Assembly: GCF_000576305.1 (NCBI RefSeq)
Contig: NZ_BAVZ01000001.1
Coordinates: 558,001 to 622,000 of the forward strand
Direction: 5' to 3'
DNA length: 64,000 bases
From: Paenibacillus pini JCM 16418
Lineage (GTDB): Bacteria > Bacillota > Bacilli > Paenibacillales > Paenibacillaceae
Within the stretch, counting starts at the first letter, position 1; each line of letters opens with the position of its first letter. Under the pieces are notes generated by a model that saw only the letters and a program-made list of their open reading frames with translations, was not told where the DNA came from and ran no database searches. Positions 1 to 7,574 of this stretch are shown piece by piece. Both the position numbers and the translations under genes were made by a program.

Positions 1-242
1 ATAAATATTTCCCTTCATTAGTAGATACAGACAAGGCAAAGACCCTTATACCAACCAATCTTACGTATGAAGATCTTAAGAAATGGCAGGAAGGAGGAGA
101 TGTAACGAGAGAGATTACACCACAAGGCTATTTCGGAGAACCAGCAGCGTATGAACAAGTGGATGATGAAATGGATTTTGTGGAGGGGTATGCTAAGTTT
201 GCCACATTAGGATTGATCAAATATCTATCGCAGATCAGATAA
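1..242 (+). CDS. C-terminal part of a creatininase-family amidohydrolase (5' truncated by window edge)
   Basis: An open frame enters from the left edge and ends at TAA 240-242, giving about 79 C-terminal residues. The tail contains ITPQGYFGEPAAYEQVDDE followed by a helical end, like the xGVxGDPxxAxxExG close of creatininase/creatinine-amidohydrolase-fold enzymes, which are metal-dependent amidases. The metal-binding residues would lie upstream of the window, so the substrate cannot be judged. The assignment rests only on this C-terminal signature and is moderate. Confidence 0.5.
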   Translation, partial: KYFPSLVDTDKAKTLIPTNLTYEDLKKWQEGGDVTREITPQGYFGEPAAYEQVDDEMDFVEGYAKFATLGLIKYLSQIR

Positions 243-282
243 AACTAACATATCAGAAAATGTTTGATTGGGAGGAATATAC

Positions 283-507
283 TTGAAAAATGATCAAATA
301 CAAGAGTGTAATCTGCCGACTGGCTTAGCCAAGCCAGCGATCAGAGCGCTTAACAATGCTGGTTTATGTAAAATGGAACAAATCGCAATGCTCAGTGAGG
401 CTGAGCTTAGGCAGCTTCATGGCATAGGACCAAATGCTATCAAACAGATCCGTACTGCTCTTGAAGAGAAAGGGTTGAAATTCTCTGAGGGAAAAACAAA
501 AATATGA
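283..507 (+). CDS. Small helix-hairpin-helix protein resembling the RNA polymerase alpha C-terminal domain
   Basis: The 74-residue product carries LPTGLAKPAIRALNNAGL and LSEAELRQLHGIGPNAIKQI, the paired helix-hairpin-helix arrangement of the RNA polymerase alpha C-terminal domain and of small stand-alone DNA-binding relatives in bacilli. Such folds bind DNA without strong sequence specificity, but the role of the free-standing form is not known to me. I chose TTG 283 because GGGAGGA at 270-276 lies at normal spacing from it; an earlier in-frame TTG at 268 overlaps this ribosome binding site. No operon partner is evident. Confidence 0.72.
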   Translation: MKNDQIQECNLPTGLAKPAIRALNNAGLCKMEQIAMLSEAELRQLHGIGPNAIKQIRTALEEKGLKFSEGKTKI

Positions 508-558
508 ATATTTAACTTATGAAAGAAACAGAAATTATGTATTTGGAGAGTGGTGTCT

Positions 559-1092
559 GTGAAGAAGTTGATAATATCCGCTATCACTGTTATCGCAATA
601 TTGTTTGGAATCTATACTATCGTAATCATGTACCCTAAGGAGATCAACTTAAATACACAGGGGATGAAGTACCAATTAGGAAATAACACAATTGAAAAGG
701 TAGTCAATATTAAAATAAATGGAAAGATATATAGTAGTATTAATGGAAATAAAACCTTTAAAGGAACGATAGATGTAGAGGGAGAGAACCTGCCTGTACC
801 CAGTGATCAAAGACAATTAATCATCAATCTTAGCGATAAGCTTCAGGGAGGAGTGATTAGCTATGCTGGTTATGATCAAGGTAAACCCTTTACTTACGCC
901 TACGGAGGAATCTTTTTTAATAAAAATTTCAGTAAAGCAACTCTTTATGTATACAACAAGAATGATGCAAGTGGAGGTTGGAATGTTGATGATGGTTTAA
1001 TGATTTCATTACCTGCATCCACCCGAAGTGAAGCGTTGGATATTTCAAATGAATTGATGAGGAATTCTCTAAACGGATATATTTTAAAATGA
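559..1092 (+). CDS. Membrane-anchored or secreted protein of unknown function
   Basis: I do not recognise this 177-residue protein. Residues 1-25 (MKKLIISAITVIAILFG...) form one hydrophobic segment with a positive N-terminus, so it is a signal anchor or signal peptide. The remainder is polar and rich in Asn, Gly and Tyr with a beta-type pattern, suggesting an extracytoplasmic domain. GTG 559 is preferred because GGAG at 545-548 is correctly spaced; GTG codons at 550 and 553 are too close to it. It lies between the HhH gene and the SUKH gene, with no functional link visible. Confidence 0.6.
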   Translation: MKKLIISAITVIAILFGIYTIVIMYPKEINLNTQGMKYQLGNNTIEKVVNIKINGKIYSSINGNKTFKGTIDVEGENLPVPSDQRQLIINLSDKLQGGVISYAGYDQGKPFTYAYGGIFFNKNFSKATLYVYNKNDASGGWNVDDGLMISLPASTRSEALDISNELMRNSLNGYILK

Positions 1093-1132
1093 TGAAGCAA
1101 GACAGAAGAACAAAAGAGTAGGAGATTCAGCA

Positions 1133-1687
1133 ATGGAAGATTCTCTATGTGAAAGTATTATCATTAAAACATTAACATCTTTAAAGATAAGATTGAATAA
1201 TAATGAAAAACAACAAATTGAGATGCAGCTAGCAGAGGGTTATTTAACTCAAGGAGTTTTTAAATTTTATCCTGGGGCTAGCGAAACTGAAATTGATGAG
1301 TTTTGTAAATATATCGGTTATGAGTTACCTAAGGACTATATTGAATTTCTTCAATTCTGTAATGGTTGCCAATTATTCAATCATCCAGAGTACGGAGGAG
1401 AATCATATTTATACAGTTTGGAAGAAATACAGCTATACGCACATGAGGAACCGTTAGATGGCTATATAAAAATAGGAAATGTTTATCAAGATCATATTGT
1501 ATTCGATCTTAAGCGTTATCATCTTGGCGATATGAACTATGTATTGGTAAAAGGACATATTGATCGGTTCGATGAATGCAGAGAACTTAATATGAGCTTT
1601 GAAATATGGTTCGATCGCTTTATCGTATCCCAAGGTTCAAAGTATTGGACATGGCCAACGATTACAGCTACTAATTATAACTATTAG
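1133..1687 (+). CDS. SMI1/KNR4 (SUKH) family protein, possible immunity protein
   Basis: The 184-residue protein has the SUKH signature in its middle: YPGASETEIDEFCKYIGYEL, then PKDYIEFLQFCNGC, then a glycine-rich strand and LYSLEEIQLYA. SUKH proteins commonly neutralise polymorphic toxins, including contact-dependent nuclease toxins, but many lone copies have no known partner. No toxin gene with a C-terminal nuclease or RHS/LXG region is present nearby. ATG 1133 follows GGAGATT at 1121-1127. The family call is firm; an immunity role is inference. Confidence 0.8.
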   Translation: MEDSLCESIIIKTLTSLKIRLNNNEKQQIEMQLAEGYLTQGVFKFYPGASETEIDEFCKYIGYELPKDYIEFLQFCNGCQLFNHPEYGGESYLYSLEEIQLYAHEEPLDGYIKIGNVYQDHIVFDLKRYHLGDMNYVLVKGHIDRFDECRELNMSFEIWFDRFIVSQGSKYWTWPTITATNYNY

Positions 1688-1802
1688 TAAATGAATAAAG
1701 TTTCTTAATAATCTGTAGAATTAAAATTCAAGAACTTTCATAGAAAAAATACGTAAAAGGTTTGAAAAGGTGATTTGTACTAGAAATGAGGATTGGGCTC
1801 TG

Positions 1803-1811
1803 TGATATAAT
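1803..1811 (+). promoter_or_regulatory. Possible extended -10 promoter for the stalk-domain gene
   Basis: TGATATAAT contains a perfect TATAAT (1806-1811) preceded by TG, an extended -10 element. No good -35 lies 17 bases upstream. The 134-base leader to the start at 1945 contains a small hairpin, AGAGA/TCTCT, near 1872-1886. Confidence 0.35.
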
Positions 1812-1944
1812 ATGGTAAAATCTTCAACTTAATAACGCAGAGACTATCCCACTTGTAGCGTCATCTTTCAGAGAGAGTATCTCTCAATAACCGTTGTTTC
1901 AGGAGTTCATAGATTATAAGAAATCCCAAGAGGAGGAAACAGAA

Positions 1945-2622
1945 ATGAAGAAGAAGGTTGTTACGACTTTATGCGGTACCATGATACTTTTGGTGGGCAT
2001 GGGCACAGGTGCTTTCGCGAGCTCGAATCTCCAAGAAATTAAAGCGTTTTTAAACGGAGATTTAAAAATCAGAGTGAACGGGGAAATTACCCCTCTCAAA
2101 GATGGCAATGGCAAAGCGGTGCTTCCTATTACTTATAAAGGAACTACGTATCTTCCGGTACGATCTGTTTCTGAGCTGCTGGATGTTCCGGTAAATTATG
2201 ATGGGACACCCAAAGAGGTGATTATTGGCGAACAAAAGGCAGGAATTTCCGTGAAGCAGGAGGATTTTAACACTAGTCTGCATACCAAGGACCCTGCACT
2301 GACCAAATACGGCGGCAAGAATTATAAGGAAGTTCTGTACAGCGCACCAAATTCTAATATTAAATATACCGCGCTCAGCCCTAACGGTAAATATCAGAAG
2401 CTTGTTCTGCAATTCGCTGCAGTCGGCAAAGAAGTGGAGTCTCTTGAAATTAGGGATAATGACAAGAATGTGCTTCTTAAAAAAGTAGAGAAGATTTCGC
2501 CTAATAATGATCTCCGGACGATTGAGGTAGATATTTCTGGAGTAAAGAACATCGCAATAAATGTGACACAAGCTGTTGACGGCGGATTCATTATTCCCTT
2601 AGATACTTCAATTTACAAGTAA
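1945..2622 (+). CDS. Secreted stalk-domain (copper amine oxidase N-terminal-like) protein
   Basis: The 225-residue product begins with a signal peptide (MKKKVVTTLCGTMILLVGMG, probable cleavage after AFAS). Residues about 35-80 form a stalk domain of the type named after the copper amine oxidase N-terminus, with IRVNGEITPL and YLPVRSVSELL. These domains are abundant in Paenibacillus exported proteins and are not catalytic. The C-terminal half is a beta-rich region I do not recognise. ATG 1945 is chosen because AGGAGG at 1931-1936 sits just upstream. A strong terminator follows, so it is probably monocistronic. Confidence 0.75.
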   Translation: MKKKVVTTLCGTMILLVGMGTGAFASSNLQEIKAFLNGDLKIRVNGEITPLKDGNGKAVLPITYKGTTYLPVRSVSELLDVPVNYDGTPKEVIIGEQKAGISVKQEDFNTSLHTKDPALTKYGGKNYKEVLYSAPNSNIKYTALSPNGKYQKLVLQFAAVGKEVESLEIRDNDKNVLLKKVEKISPNNDLRTIEVDISGVKNIAINVTQAVDGGFIIPLDTSIYK

Positions 2623-2630
2623 GATTAAGC

Positions 2631-2673
2631 AAATAAGCCCGCAATGCCCTTATGGGCGTGGTGGGCTTATTTT
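2631..2673 (+). terminator. Intrinsic terminator after the stalk-domain gene
   Basis: AAATAAGCCC (2631-2640) pairs perfectly with GGGCTTATTT (2663-2672), with GCCC/GGGC inside the loop. It starts 8 bases after the stop codon. Confidence 0.75.
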
Positions 2674-2784
2674 CAAGGAAAGGTGAAATTTGATGAGAGC
2701 ACATGCCAGTAGCATCCTAGGTTTGTTAAAATCAGATTCGAATTTCATATCGAAATTTGTGCCTTACGGGGAGAAATAGATTTA

Positions 2785-3153
2785 TTATTTACTATTCATT
2801 TCAATGGTTTCTTCTTTTCCATTCCAATTTATCTTTAATTTAACCGTATCATCTTCACTTTCATAATTTTTAGCAGGTGTATCAAATGTGATTTGGTATG
2901 GAGGGGTTAATTTCTTATCATTTCCTCCTGAAGCTGTTATTATGTTTCCTGAAAATTTATAAGTAAAGTTACTTATTGTCTTTTCTTTACCAATATATCT
3001 AATTATATAGTTTAAGTTCTTAGTATCAGAAGCATAAGTCATTTGACAGCTCCAGTTCACACTTTGTCCCTTCCAATTATGATTACTGCAGCCACTGAAA
3101 ACGAATAGAAATAGTGTACTAAATACAATTATAATCAACTTATTTTTATTCAT
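2785..3153 (-). CDS. Small lipoprotein of unknown function
   Basis: The 122-residue product starts MNKNKLIIIVFSTLFLFVFS and has a lipobox FSGC with Cys at about residue 22, so it is predicted to be lipidated and held on the outer face of the membrane. The mature part is short, beta-rich and not recognised. ATG 3153 is preceded on the reverse strand by AGGAGG. Transcription is leftward, converging on the stalk-domain gene. The surrounding DNA is visibly AT-rich. Confidence 0.65.
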   Translation of the reverse strand: MNKNKLIIIVFSTLFLFVFSGCSNHNWKGQSVNWSCQMTYASDTKNLNYIIRYIGKEKTISNFTYKFSGNIITASGGNDKKLTPPYQITFDTPAKNYESEDDTVKLKINWNGKEETIEMNSK

Positions 3154-3175
3154 AATATCCTCCTAATCTAATATA

Positions 3176-3213
3176 CAAAGACCCTGCTAGCACATATGCC
3201 AGGAGGGTCTTTG
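3176..3213. repeat. Inverted repeat upstream of the lipoprotein gene
   Basis: CAAAGACCCT (3176-3185) and AGGGTCTTTG (3204-3213) form perfect 10-base arms around an 18-base spacer. It lacks a T-run on either strand, so it is not a typical terminator. It lies just upstream of the lipoprotein start and could be an operator or a leader hairpin. Confidence 0.5.
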
Positions 3214-3343
3214 CCATATCATCACTTTGCGGGTTATTATAATTATATACAGGGTGGAATAAGTTGTAAATAATGTACCTTATCGTTATGGCGGTAAATA
3301 GAATCATCTATCGAATGAAATCCAATGAATTGAGGATGAGAAG

Positions 3344-3529
3344 ATGAATGTGGATATTAAAAAACAACTTGAAGCAATGAATAAACGATTGATTGTATTG
3401 AATCATACAAATCATAAAACAAGAAATCGATTTACTCTTTTAGCTATAATCATGATAATCATTTTTCTAACATATTTTGCAGTCGGAATAATTGGTATGA
3501 ACTTTAGTAAATTACCAGAGTTTTTCTGA
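3344..3529 (+). CDS. Small single-pass membrane protein, unknown
   Basis: The 61-residue product has a polar, basic N-terminal half (MNVDIKKQLEAMNKRLIVLN) and one transmembrane segment at about residues 28-51 (FTLLAIIMIIIFLTYFAVGI). GATGAGAAG precedes the ATG. No family is recognised. Its size leaves some doubt, but the clean amphipathic-then-hydrophobic layout and the lack of a better competing frame favour a real gene. Confidence 0.45.
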   Translation: MNVDIKKQLEAMNKRLIVLNHTNHKTRNRFTLLAIIMIIIFLTYFAVGIIGMNFSKLPEFF

Positions 3530-3586
3530 ATCAGAAGCAGGGAAATAAATAATTGATGAGCAAACGAAAAGAAAGGAAGGGCGATA

Positions 3587-4312
3587 ATGAAAAGAACTTT
3601 AGTTATAAGTGACATACATGGCTGTTATGACGAATTTGTGGATTTACTAGATGATATGAAGTATCAAGCCAATGTAGATCAATTAATAATACTTGGGGAC
3701 CTTGTAGACAAAGGACCTAAGAGTAAAGACGTTATCGAATTGGTTATTACATTATTTGAAGAAGGAAACGTTATCATTCTTCGTGGAAATCATGATCAAA
3801 GATTTATTGATGTTATGAGTCAAGAGGGACATAGCGAAGAGCGGAAGTTTTACGAGCATGGTGGCATACAAGCTTTGAATAGCTATCTTGAATTAACTTC
3901 TAGCTCCACGGAGGAAGAAAAATTGCGGCTTGCTAGAGAGATTATTAACAAAGAATATAAACATCACCTTACCTTTTTAGAAAGTCTTACATATTATTAT
4001 GAAGATCAGAACCATATTTATGTGCACGCTGGACTAAATCCACTTTATGAGAATTGGAAGGAACAACCGCTAAGAGATTTTATGTATATTAAGGATCCTT
4101 TTATATATGAAAAAACGAAGGTTGATAAAAAAGTTATATTTGGTCATACAAAAACGAAGGATATTCATGGGACACCTGATATCTGGTTTGCGGATGATAA
4201 GATTGGAATTGATGGCGGATGCTCAAATGGAATGCAGCTAAATGGTTTGGAAATTAGCGATGATTTGAATTATAAACAATTTAAGGTTGATTCTAGGCAA
4301 AGCAAAGGATGA
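3587..4312 (+). CDS. PPP-type metallophosphoesterase / serine-threonine protein phosphatase
   Basis: The 241-residue enzyme shows the full PPP metallophosphatase motif series: SDIHGCYDEF at residue 8, GDLVDKGPKS near 37, GNHDQRF near 66, VHAGLNP near 147 and FGHTKT near 184. These residues bind two metal ions and hydrolyse phosphoesters. Bacterial relatives include PrpE and the bis-tetraphosphatase group, so the substrate may be phosphoprotein or a dinucleoside polyphosphate. The ribosome binding site is AAGGAAGGG. The next gene starts 4 bases after its stop, indicating co-transcription. Confidence 0.88.
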   Translation: MKRTLVISDIHGCYDEFVDLLDDMKYQANVDQLIILGDLVDKGPKSKDVIELVITLFEEGNVIILRGNHDQRFIDVMSQEGHSEERKFYEHGGIQALNSYLELTSSSTEEEKLRLAREIINKEYKHHLTFLESLTYYYEDQNHIYVHAGLNPLYENWKEQPLRDFMYIKDPFIYEKTKVDKKVIFGHTKTKDIHGTPDIWFADDKIGIDGGCSNGMQLNGLEISDDLNYKQFKVDSRQSKG

Positions 4313-4316
4313 TTTT

Positions 4317-4757
4317 ATGAGCTTATATAGATTTATTGGATCTGAACAACCTTTACCAGAGGTTGGAATTGTTAAAATGAAAGTGAAAGATATCAAAACA
4401 CTAAAAAACGTTCCACTGGGTCCTTGGGATGAAATGGACGATGACGTAGAGATATGGTATGGAGAGGAAGAAGAAGCCATAAATATTACATTATGTGCTT
4501 CTCCTCCTGATGGATTAGAAGAATATATAAACATGAAGTTCGTGTATTGGCTTGAATGTAGAATTCCAAAGGATATACAGCAAGTTTACCAATATATAGA
4601 AGAACAAGTGCCTGACGGAATCCTGATTGAGCTATGGTCTATATGCTTTGGAGAGGGAGTTCAGGAGATTACGAATATGCTATTTAAAAAGAATGAACTA
4701 ACAGTTCGAGATCTGGAATTTCTGGATTATGAGAACTGTTGTATACGAATTGAATAA
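4317..4757 (+). CDS. Uncharacterised acidic protein
   Basis: I do not recognise this 146-residue protein. It is strongly acidic in the middle (GPWDEMDDDVEIWYGEEEEA), has no signal peptide or membrane segment, and looks like a small globular cytosolic protein. ATG 4317 is chosen because AAAGGA at 4305-4310 is well spaced. It starts 4 bases after the phosphatase stop, so the two are probably one transcript and perhaps translationally coupled. Confidence 0.6.
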   Translation: MSLYRFIGSEQPLPEVGIVKMKVKDIKTLKNVPLGPWDEMDDDVEIWYGEEEEAINITLCASPPDGLEEYINMKFVYWLECRIPKDIQQVYQYIEEQVPDGILIELWSICFGEGVQEITNMLFKKNELTVRDLEFLDYENCCIRIE

Positions 4758-4781
4758 ACGAATAAATTTGCAATACGAAGG

Positions 4782-5072
4782 GTGATTACCATCAAGCTAC
4801 TGTTCATATGTAGTAGGAACAAATGGAGAAGCTTAACGGCTGAGAAAATATTTGAACAATACAACATTTATGATGTTAGATCGGCAGGAACTGAGGAAAA
4901 TGCAAGGATTAAAGTAACCGCAGGACATATCGGTTGGTCAGATATCATTTTTGTAATGGAGAAAAAGCATACGCGTAGAATCAAAGAAAAGTTTGCGCAG
5001 GAAGTTAGTGGAAAGCGTCTGATATGTCTAGATATTCGGACTGATTTTCCTTCCTGGGAGGTAAACTTATGA
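4782..5072 (+). CDS. Low-molecular-weight protein-tyrosine-phosphatase-like protein
   Basis: The 96-residue product has the N-terminal LMW-PTP/arsenate-reductase-type loop LLFICSRNKWRSLTAEKIF, with the C-x5-R-S phosphate-binding signature (CSRNKWRS), and DVRSAGTEENA. It is shorter than classic LMW-PTPs (about 150) and matches the compact family annotated as LMW-PTP-like. The start is uncertain. GTG 4782 directly abuts the AAGG at 4778-4781, whereas ATC 4791, which would give the usual IKLLFICSRN start, has normal spacing. The stop overlaps the next ATG (ATGA), so the genes are coupled. Confidence 0.7.
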   Translation: MITIKLLFICSRNKWRSLTAEKIFEQYNIYDVRSAGTEENARIKVTAGHIGWSDIIFVMEKKHTRRIKEKFAQEVSGKRLICLDIRTDFPSWEVNL

Positions 5073-5602
5073 TCGTTATGGTTAATGGTGCGTTTGGTTC
5101 AGGCAAAACAACAACTGCGAACATGCTTCACTCTAGGATAGAGAATAGTATGATATTCGATCCTGAAGCGATAGGCTATATGCTTAGGCATATCATTACG
5201 GATGAAATTAAACTAGAAGATGAGCGCACAGATGATTTTCAGGATTTAGAGCTGTGGAGGATATTAGTCGTGAATACGGCAAGTGAGCTGAAGAAGAAAT
5301 ATAATAAGCATTTCATTGTACCGATGACACTATATAAACCACATAGTTTTGATTACATATATAATGGATTACAAAATATTGATCGAGATCTCCGTCACTT
5401 CTCTCTAATTACATCTGAAGCAACGATTGCAGAACGCTTACTCTCGCGAGGAGATCAAGAAAATAAATGGATTTTGGAGCAAAATAAAAAGTGTGCAGAA
5501 GCTTTACATAATGAGAAATTCGCAGAGCATATCAACACGGACCAACTTAGTACGGAAGAAATTGTTGATCTAATTTTGTTGAGAATTGGAGAATTTGCTT
5601 AA
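5069..5602 (+). CDS. TmrB-like P-loop NTPase
   Basis: The 177-residue protein starts MIVMVNGAFGSGKTTTANML, a Walker A loop (GAFGSGKT) at residues 8-15, followed by FDPEAIGYMLR and FIVPMTLYKPHSF. This pattern matches Bacillus TmrB, an ATP-binding protein able to bind tunicamycin and give resistance, and related small nucleoside-kinase-like P-loop proteins. Whether this copy confers resistance cannot be told from sequence. ATG 5069 overlaps the previous stop by four bases. A PPOX flavoprotein follows after 14 bases. Confidence 0.75.
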   Translation: MIVMVNGAFGSGKTTTANMLHSRIENSMIFDPEAIGYMLRHIITDEIKLEDERTDDFQDLELWRILVVNTASELKKKYNKHFIVPMTLYKPHSFDYIYNGLQNIDRDLRHFSLITSEATIAERLLSRGDQENKWILEQNKKCAEALHNEKFAEHINTDQLSTEEIVDLILLRIGEFA

Positions 5603-5616
5603 GGTGGTGGGTATAT

Positions 5617-6252
5617 ATGACCCGGGAAATATTTAATGACGTTATTCGTTCTGAGGAAGAGTTGAGGGCATTGTTTAGTGCTCCAAGCGAGCTCGTTAAC
5701 AATAAATTGATCCAATACCTAGATAAGCATTGCCGTGATTTTATATCAAAAGCGCCCCTTATATTTATTGCCACCAGCGACTCATCAGGGCATTGTGATG
5801 TCTCCCCGCGTGGAGATGAGGCTGGGTTTGTCCTTGTTCTTGACGATAAGCATTTAGTAATCCCAGAACGCCCGGGAAACCGACGTTTTGATTCACTTCG
5901 AAACATTGTAGAGAATCCGCAGATCGGATTGATATTTATTATTCCAGGATTGGAAGAGACATTAAGAATTAATGGTCACGCATGCATCATTAAGGATAAA
6001 GAGATCATGACAATGATGGACACGCAAGGTAAAACGCCCGTGATCGGAATAGCCGTGGAAGTCGAAGAATGCTTTATTCATTGTGCGAAGGCATTTAAGA
6101 GATCACATCTATGGAATGAACAGTATTGGCCTTTAAAAGAATCATTGCCTCGGGCTGCCTTAATTATTAGTGAGCATGCTAACAAGTTAGGGAAAAGTGA
6201 AGAAGAAGTTGCATCTTCACTACAAGAAAGCTATGAGAAACGATTATATTAA
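5617..6252 (+). CDS. PPOX-type FMN-dependent flavoprotein (MSMEG_1061-like)
   Basis: The 211-residue protein contains a split-barrel flavin-binding fold: FIATSDSSGHCDVSPRGDEA near residues 50-69, then VIPERPGNRRFDSLRNIVENP and an ending rich in acidic helices. This is the pattern of the MSMEG_1061 branch of pyridoxamine-5'-phosphate-oxidase-like proteins, small FMN- or F420-binding oxidoreductases of mostly unknown substrate. GGTGG at 5604-5608 precedes ATG 5617. It ends inside the following GNAT remnant, which overlaps it by about 23 bases. Confidence 0.8.
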   Translation: MTREIFNDVIRSEEELRALFSAPSELVNNKLIQYLDKHCRDFISKAPLIFIATSDSSGHCDVSPRGDEAGFVLVLDDKHLVIPERPGNRRFDSLRNIVENPQIGLIFIIPGLEETLRINGHACIIKDKEIMTMMDTQGKTPVIGIAVEVEECFIHCAKAFKRSHLWNEQYWPLKESLPRAALIISEHANKLGKSEEEVASSLQESYEKRLY

Positions 6253-6466
6253 GCAATATATTGCGCAGGAAGGTCTAGATCCATATTTCATTGTTCATGA
6301 GCTGTTTAAGTCACACCCGGGTAGATATGCGATTGGTCAATTATCGAATAACATGCCTGCGGTACAATTCTGGAGAAATATTTATGATTCTGGGAACATT
6401 GATTTTTATGAAAAAGAAGAATTAGATGAAGGACTCACATTGATTTATCAATTTTTTAAAGTTTAA
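6230..6466 (+). pseudogene. C-terminal remnant of a GNAT N-acetyltransferase
   Basis: The 78-codon frame encodes FIVHELFKSHPGRYAIGQLS, then NNMPAVQFWRNIYD, which matches the last third of a GNAT acetyltransferase (after motif A, with the typical N-x-P-A-x-x-FWR segment). The acetyl-CoA-binding motif and N-terminal strands are absent, and upstream is the intact end of the PPOX gene. It therefore looks like a relic left by a deletion. It could still be translated, since GAGAA-like sequence and ATG 6230 overlap the upstream stop, but it cannot be a complete enzyme. Confidence 0.5.
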
Positions 6467-6489
6467 GTGAATAGGAGGCAGCAGTCATA

Positions 6490-6786
6490 ATGCTTAAATT
6501 AGGTTCCTTTATATTAGAACTGTTTCGCCTAAGTATTCTGTTTGTGCTGACCGTTTTGATTCTAGGAGGACTAGAAAAGTCTTTATATGAATTCATATTT
6601 GGACATCCCATAAATCATTGGAGCATGGCAGTGGGGAATATCATCGTATCCATCGTGTTATATCGAAATTATTATCAGTTCAGTGGCTGGTATAAATCAG
6701 ATAAGAATAAGAAGCTGAGTCGGGGCATAACAAAAAGTTTAATGACCATAGCATATGTATTAGTACTCGTTCCTATGTGGAGTTGA
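6490..6786 (+). CDS. Small polytopic membrane protein, unknown
   Basis: The 98-residue protein has three likely transmembrane helices: residues about 8-28 (LELFRLSILFVLTVLILGG), 41-58 (WSMAVGNIIVSIVLYRN) and 78-95 (SLMTIAYVLVLVPM). AGGAGG at 6472-6477 gives a convincing start. No named family is recognised and its neighbours are unrelated in function. Confidence 0.62.
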   Translation: MLKLGSFILELFRLSILFVLTVLILGGLEKSLYEFIFGHPINHWSMAVGNIIVSIVLYRNYYQFSGWYKSDKNKKLSRGITKSLMTIAYVLVLVPMWS

Positions 6787-6944
6787 ATAACCGCATAGCG
6801 TATACAGAGGGAAAGACAGATTTCGTGAATCGTATTTTAAACAGAGCTTCGTTATCTTGCGGTTCTATTCGATGATCCTTACATGGAGGTTCTGCCACTG
6901 ATATACTAATGGTAAGCGAATCACACACATAAGGAGATTATAGC

Positions 6945-7562
6945 TTGCATACCATGCTAACGAAGTTTTTTGAATATGGAGAAGAAGAAATTGAATATTT
7001 AAAAAGTGTCGATAGAACGCTGGGAGCAGCGATGGAGCGGATGGGTAGAGTGGAGCGTGTCATCATCCCTGATCTATTCGCTGCTCTTATGCATGCAATT
7101 GTGGGACAACTCATTTCTGCGAAAGCGACTCGTACGATTTGGGAACGAATGCAGAACCGATTCGGGGAAATCACTCCTCAGCATATAGCCAAGCAGTCCG
7201 CTGATGATATTCAAGCATGCGGGATGACGATGAGGAAAGCGGTGTGCATTCAGCATATTGCTGGGGCTATCACACAAGGTGCTTTTAATCTAGAAGAGTT
7301 ACTTGAATTATCTGATGCCGATGTGATAAGAAGGCTAATAACATTAAACGGCATTGGTAAATGGACGGCTGAAATGATGCTAATTAATTCCATGGAGCGG
7401 CGTGACATTGTGAGTTGGGGCGATATTGCTATCCGGCGTGGAATGATGAAATTATATGGACTTCCTTCACTCACGAAGGAGCAGTTTGACGCGTATCGTC
7501 TCAGGTACTCACCTTGTGGTTCCGTTGCATCGATCTACTTGTGGGAAATTTCATTTGAATAA
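6945..7562 (+). CDS. AlkA-like DNA-3-methyladenine glycosylase (HhH-GPD)
   Basis: The 205-residue enzyme belongs to the helix-hairpin-helix GPD glycosylases that remove alkylated bases such as 3-methyladenine. Visible elements are ALMHAIVGQLISAKATRTIW near residues 45-65, the HhH loop LNGIGKWTAEMML near 130-142 and the catalytic Asp in RRDIVSWGDIAIRRG near 148-162. It lacks the N-terminal AlkA domain, as in short bacillus enzymes. TTG 6945 is chosen because AAGGAG at 6931-6936 is correctly spaced. It heads a two-gene unit with the AlkD-like gene and faces the ada operon. Confidence 0.87.
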   Translation: MHTMLTKFFEYGEEEIEYLKSVDRTLGAAMERMGRVERVIIPDLFAALMHAIVGQLISAKATRTIWERMQNRFGEITPQHIAKQSADDIQACGMTMRKAVCIQHIAGAITQGAFNLEELLELSDADVIRRLITLNGIGKWTAEMMLINSMERRDIVSWGDIAIRRGMMKLYGLPSLTKEQFDAYRLRYSPCGSVASIYLWEISFE

Positions 7563-7574
7563 GAGGTAAAAAGC

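Noticed and set aside
2062..2571. A 169-codon leftward open frame opposite the stalk-domain gene
   Set aside because: The forward frame has a signal peptide, a recognised domain and a terminator; the reverse frame has none.
3440..3470. Fur-box-like ATAATCATGATAATCATT
   Set aside because: It lies inside the coding sequence of the small membrane protein, over its hydrophobic segment, where Ile/Met codons give this composition.
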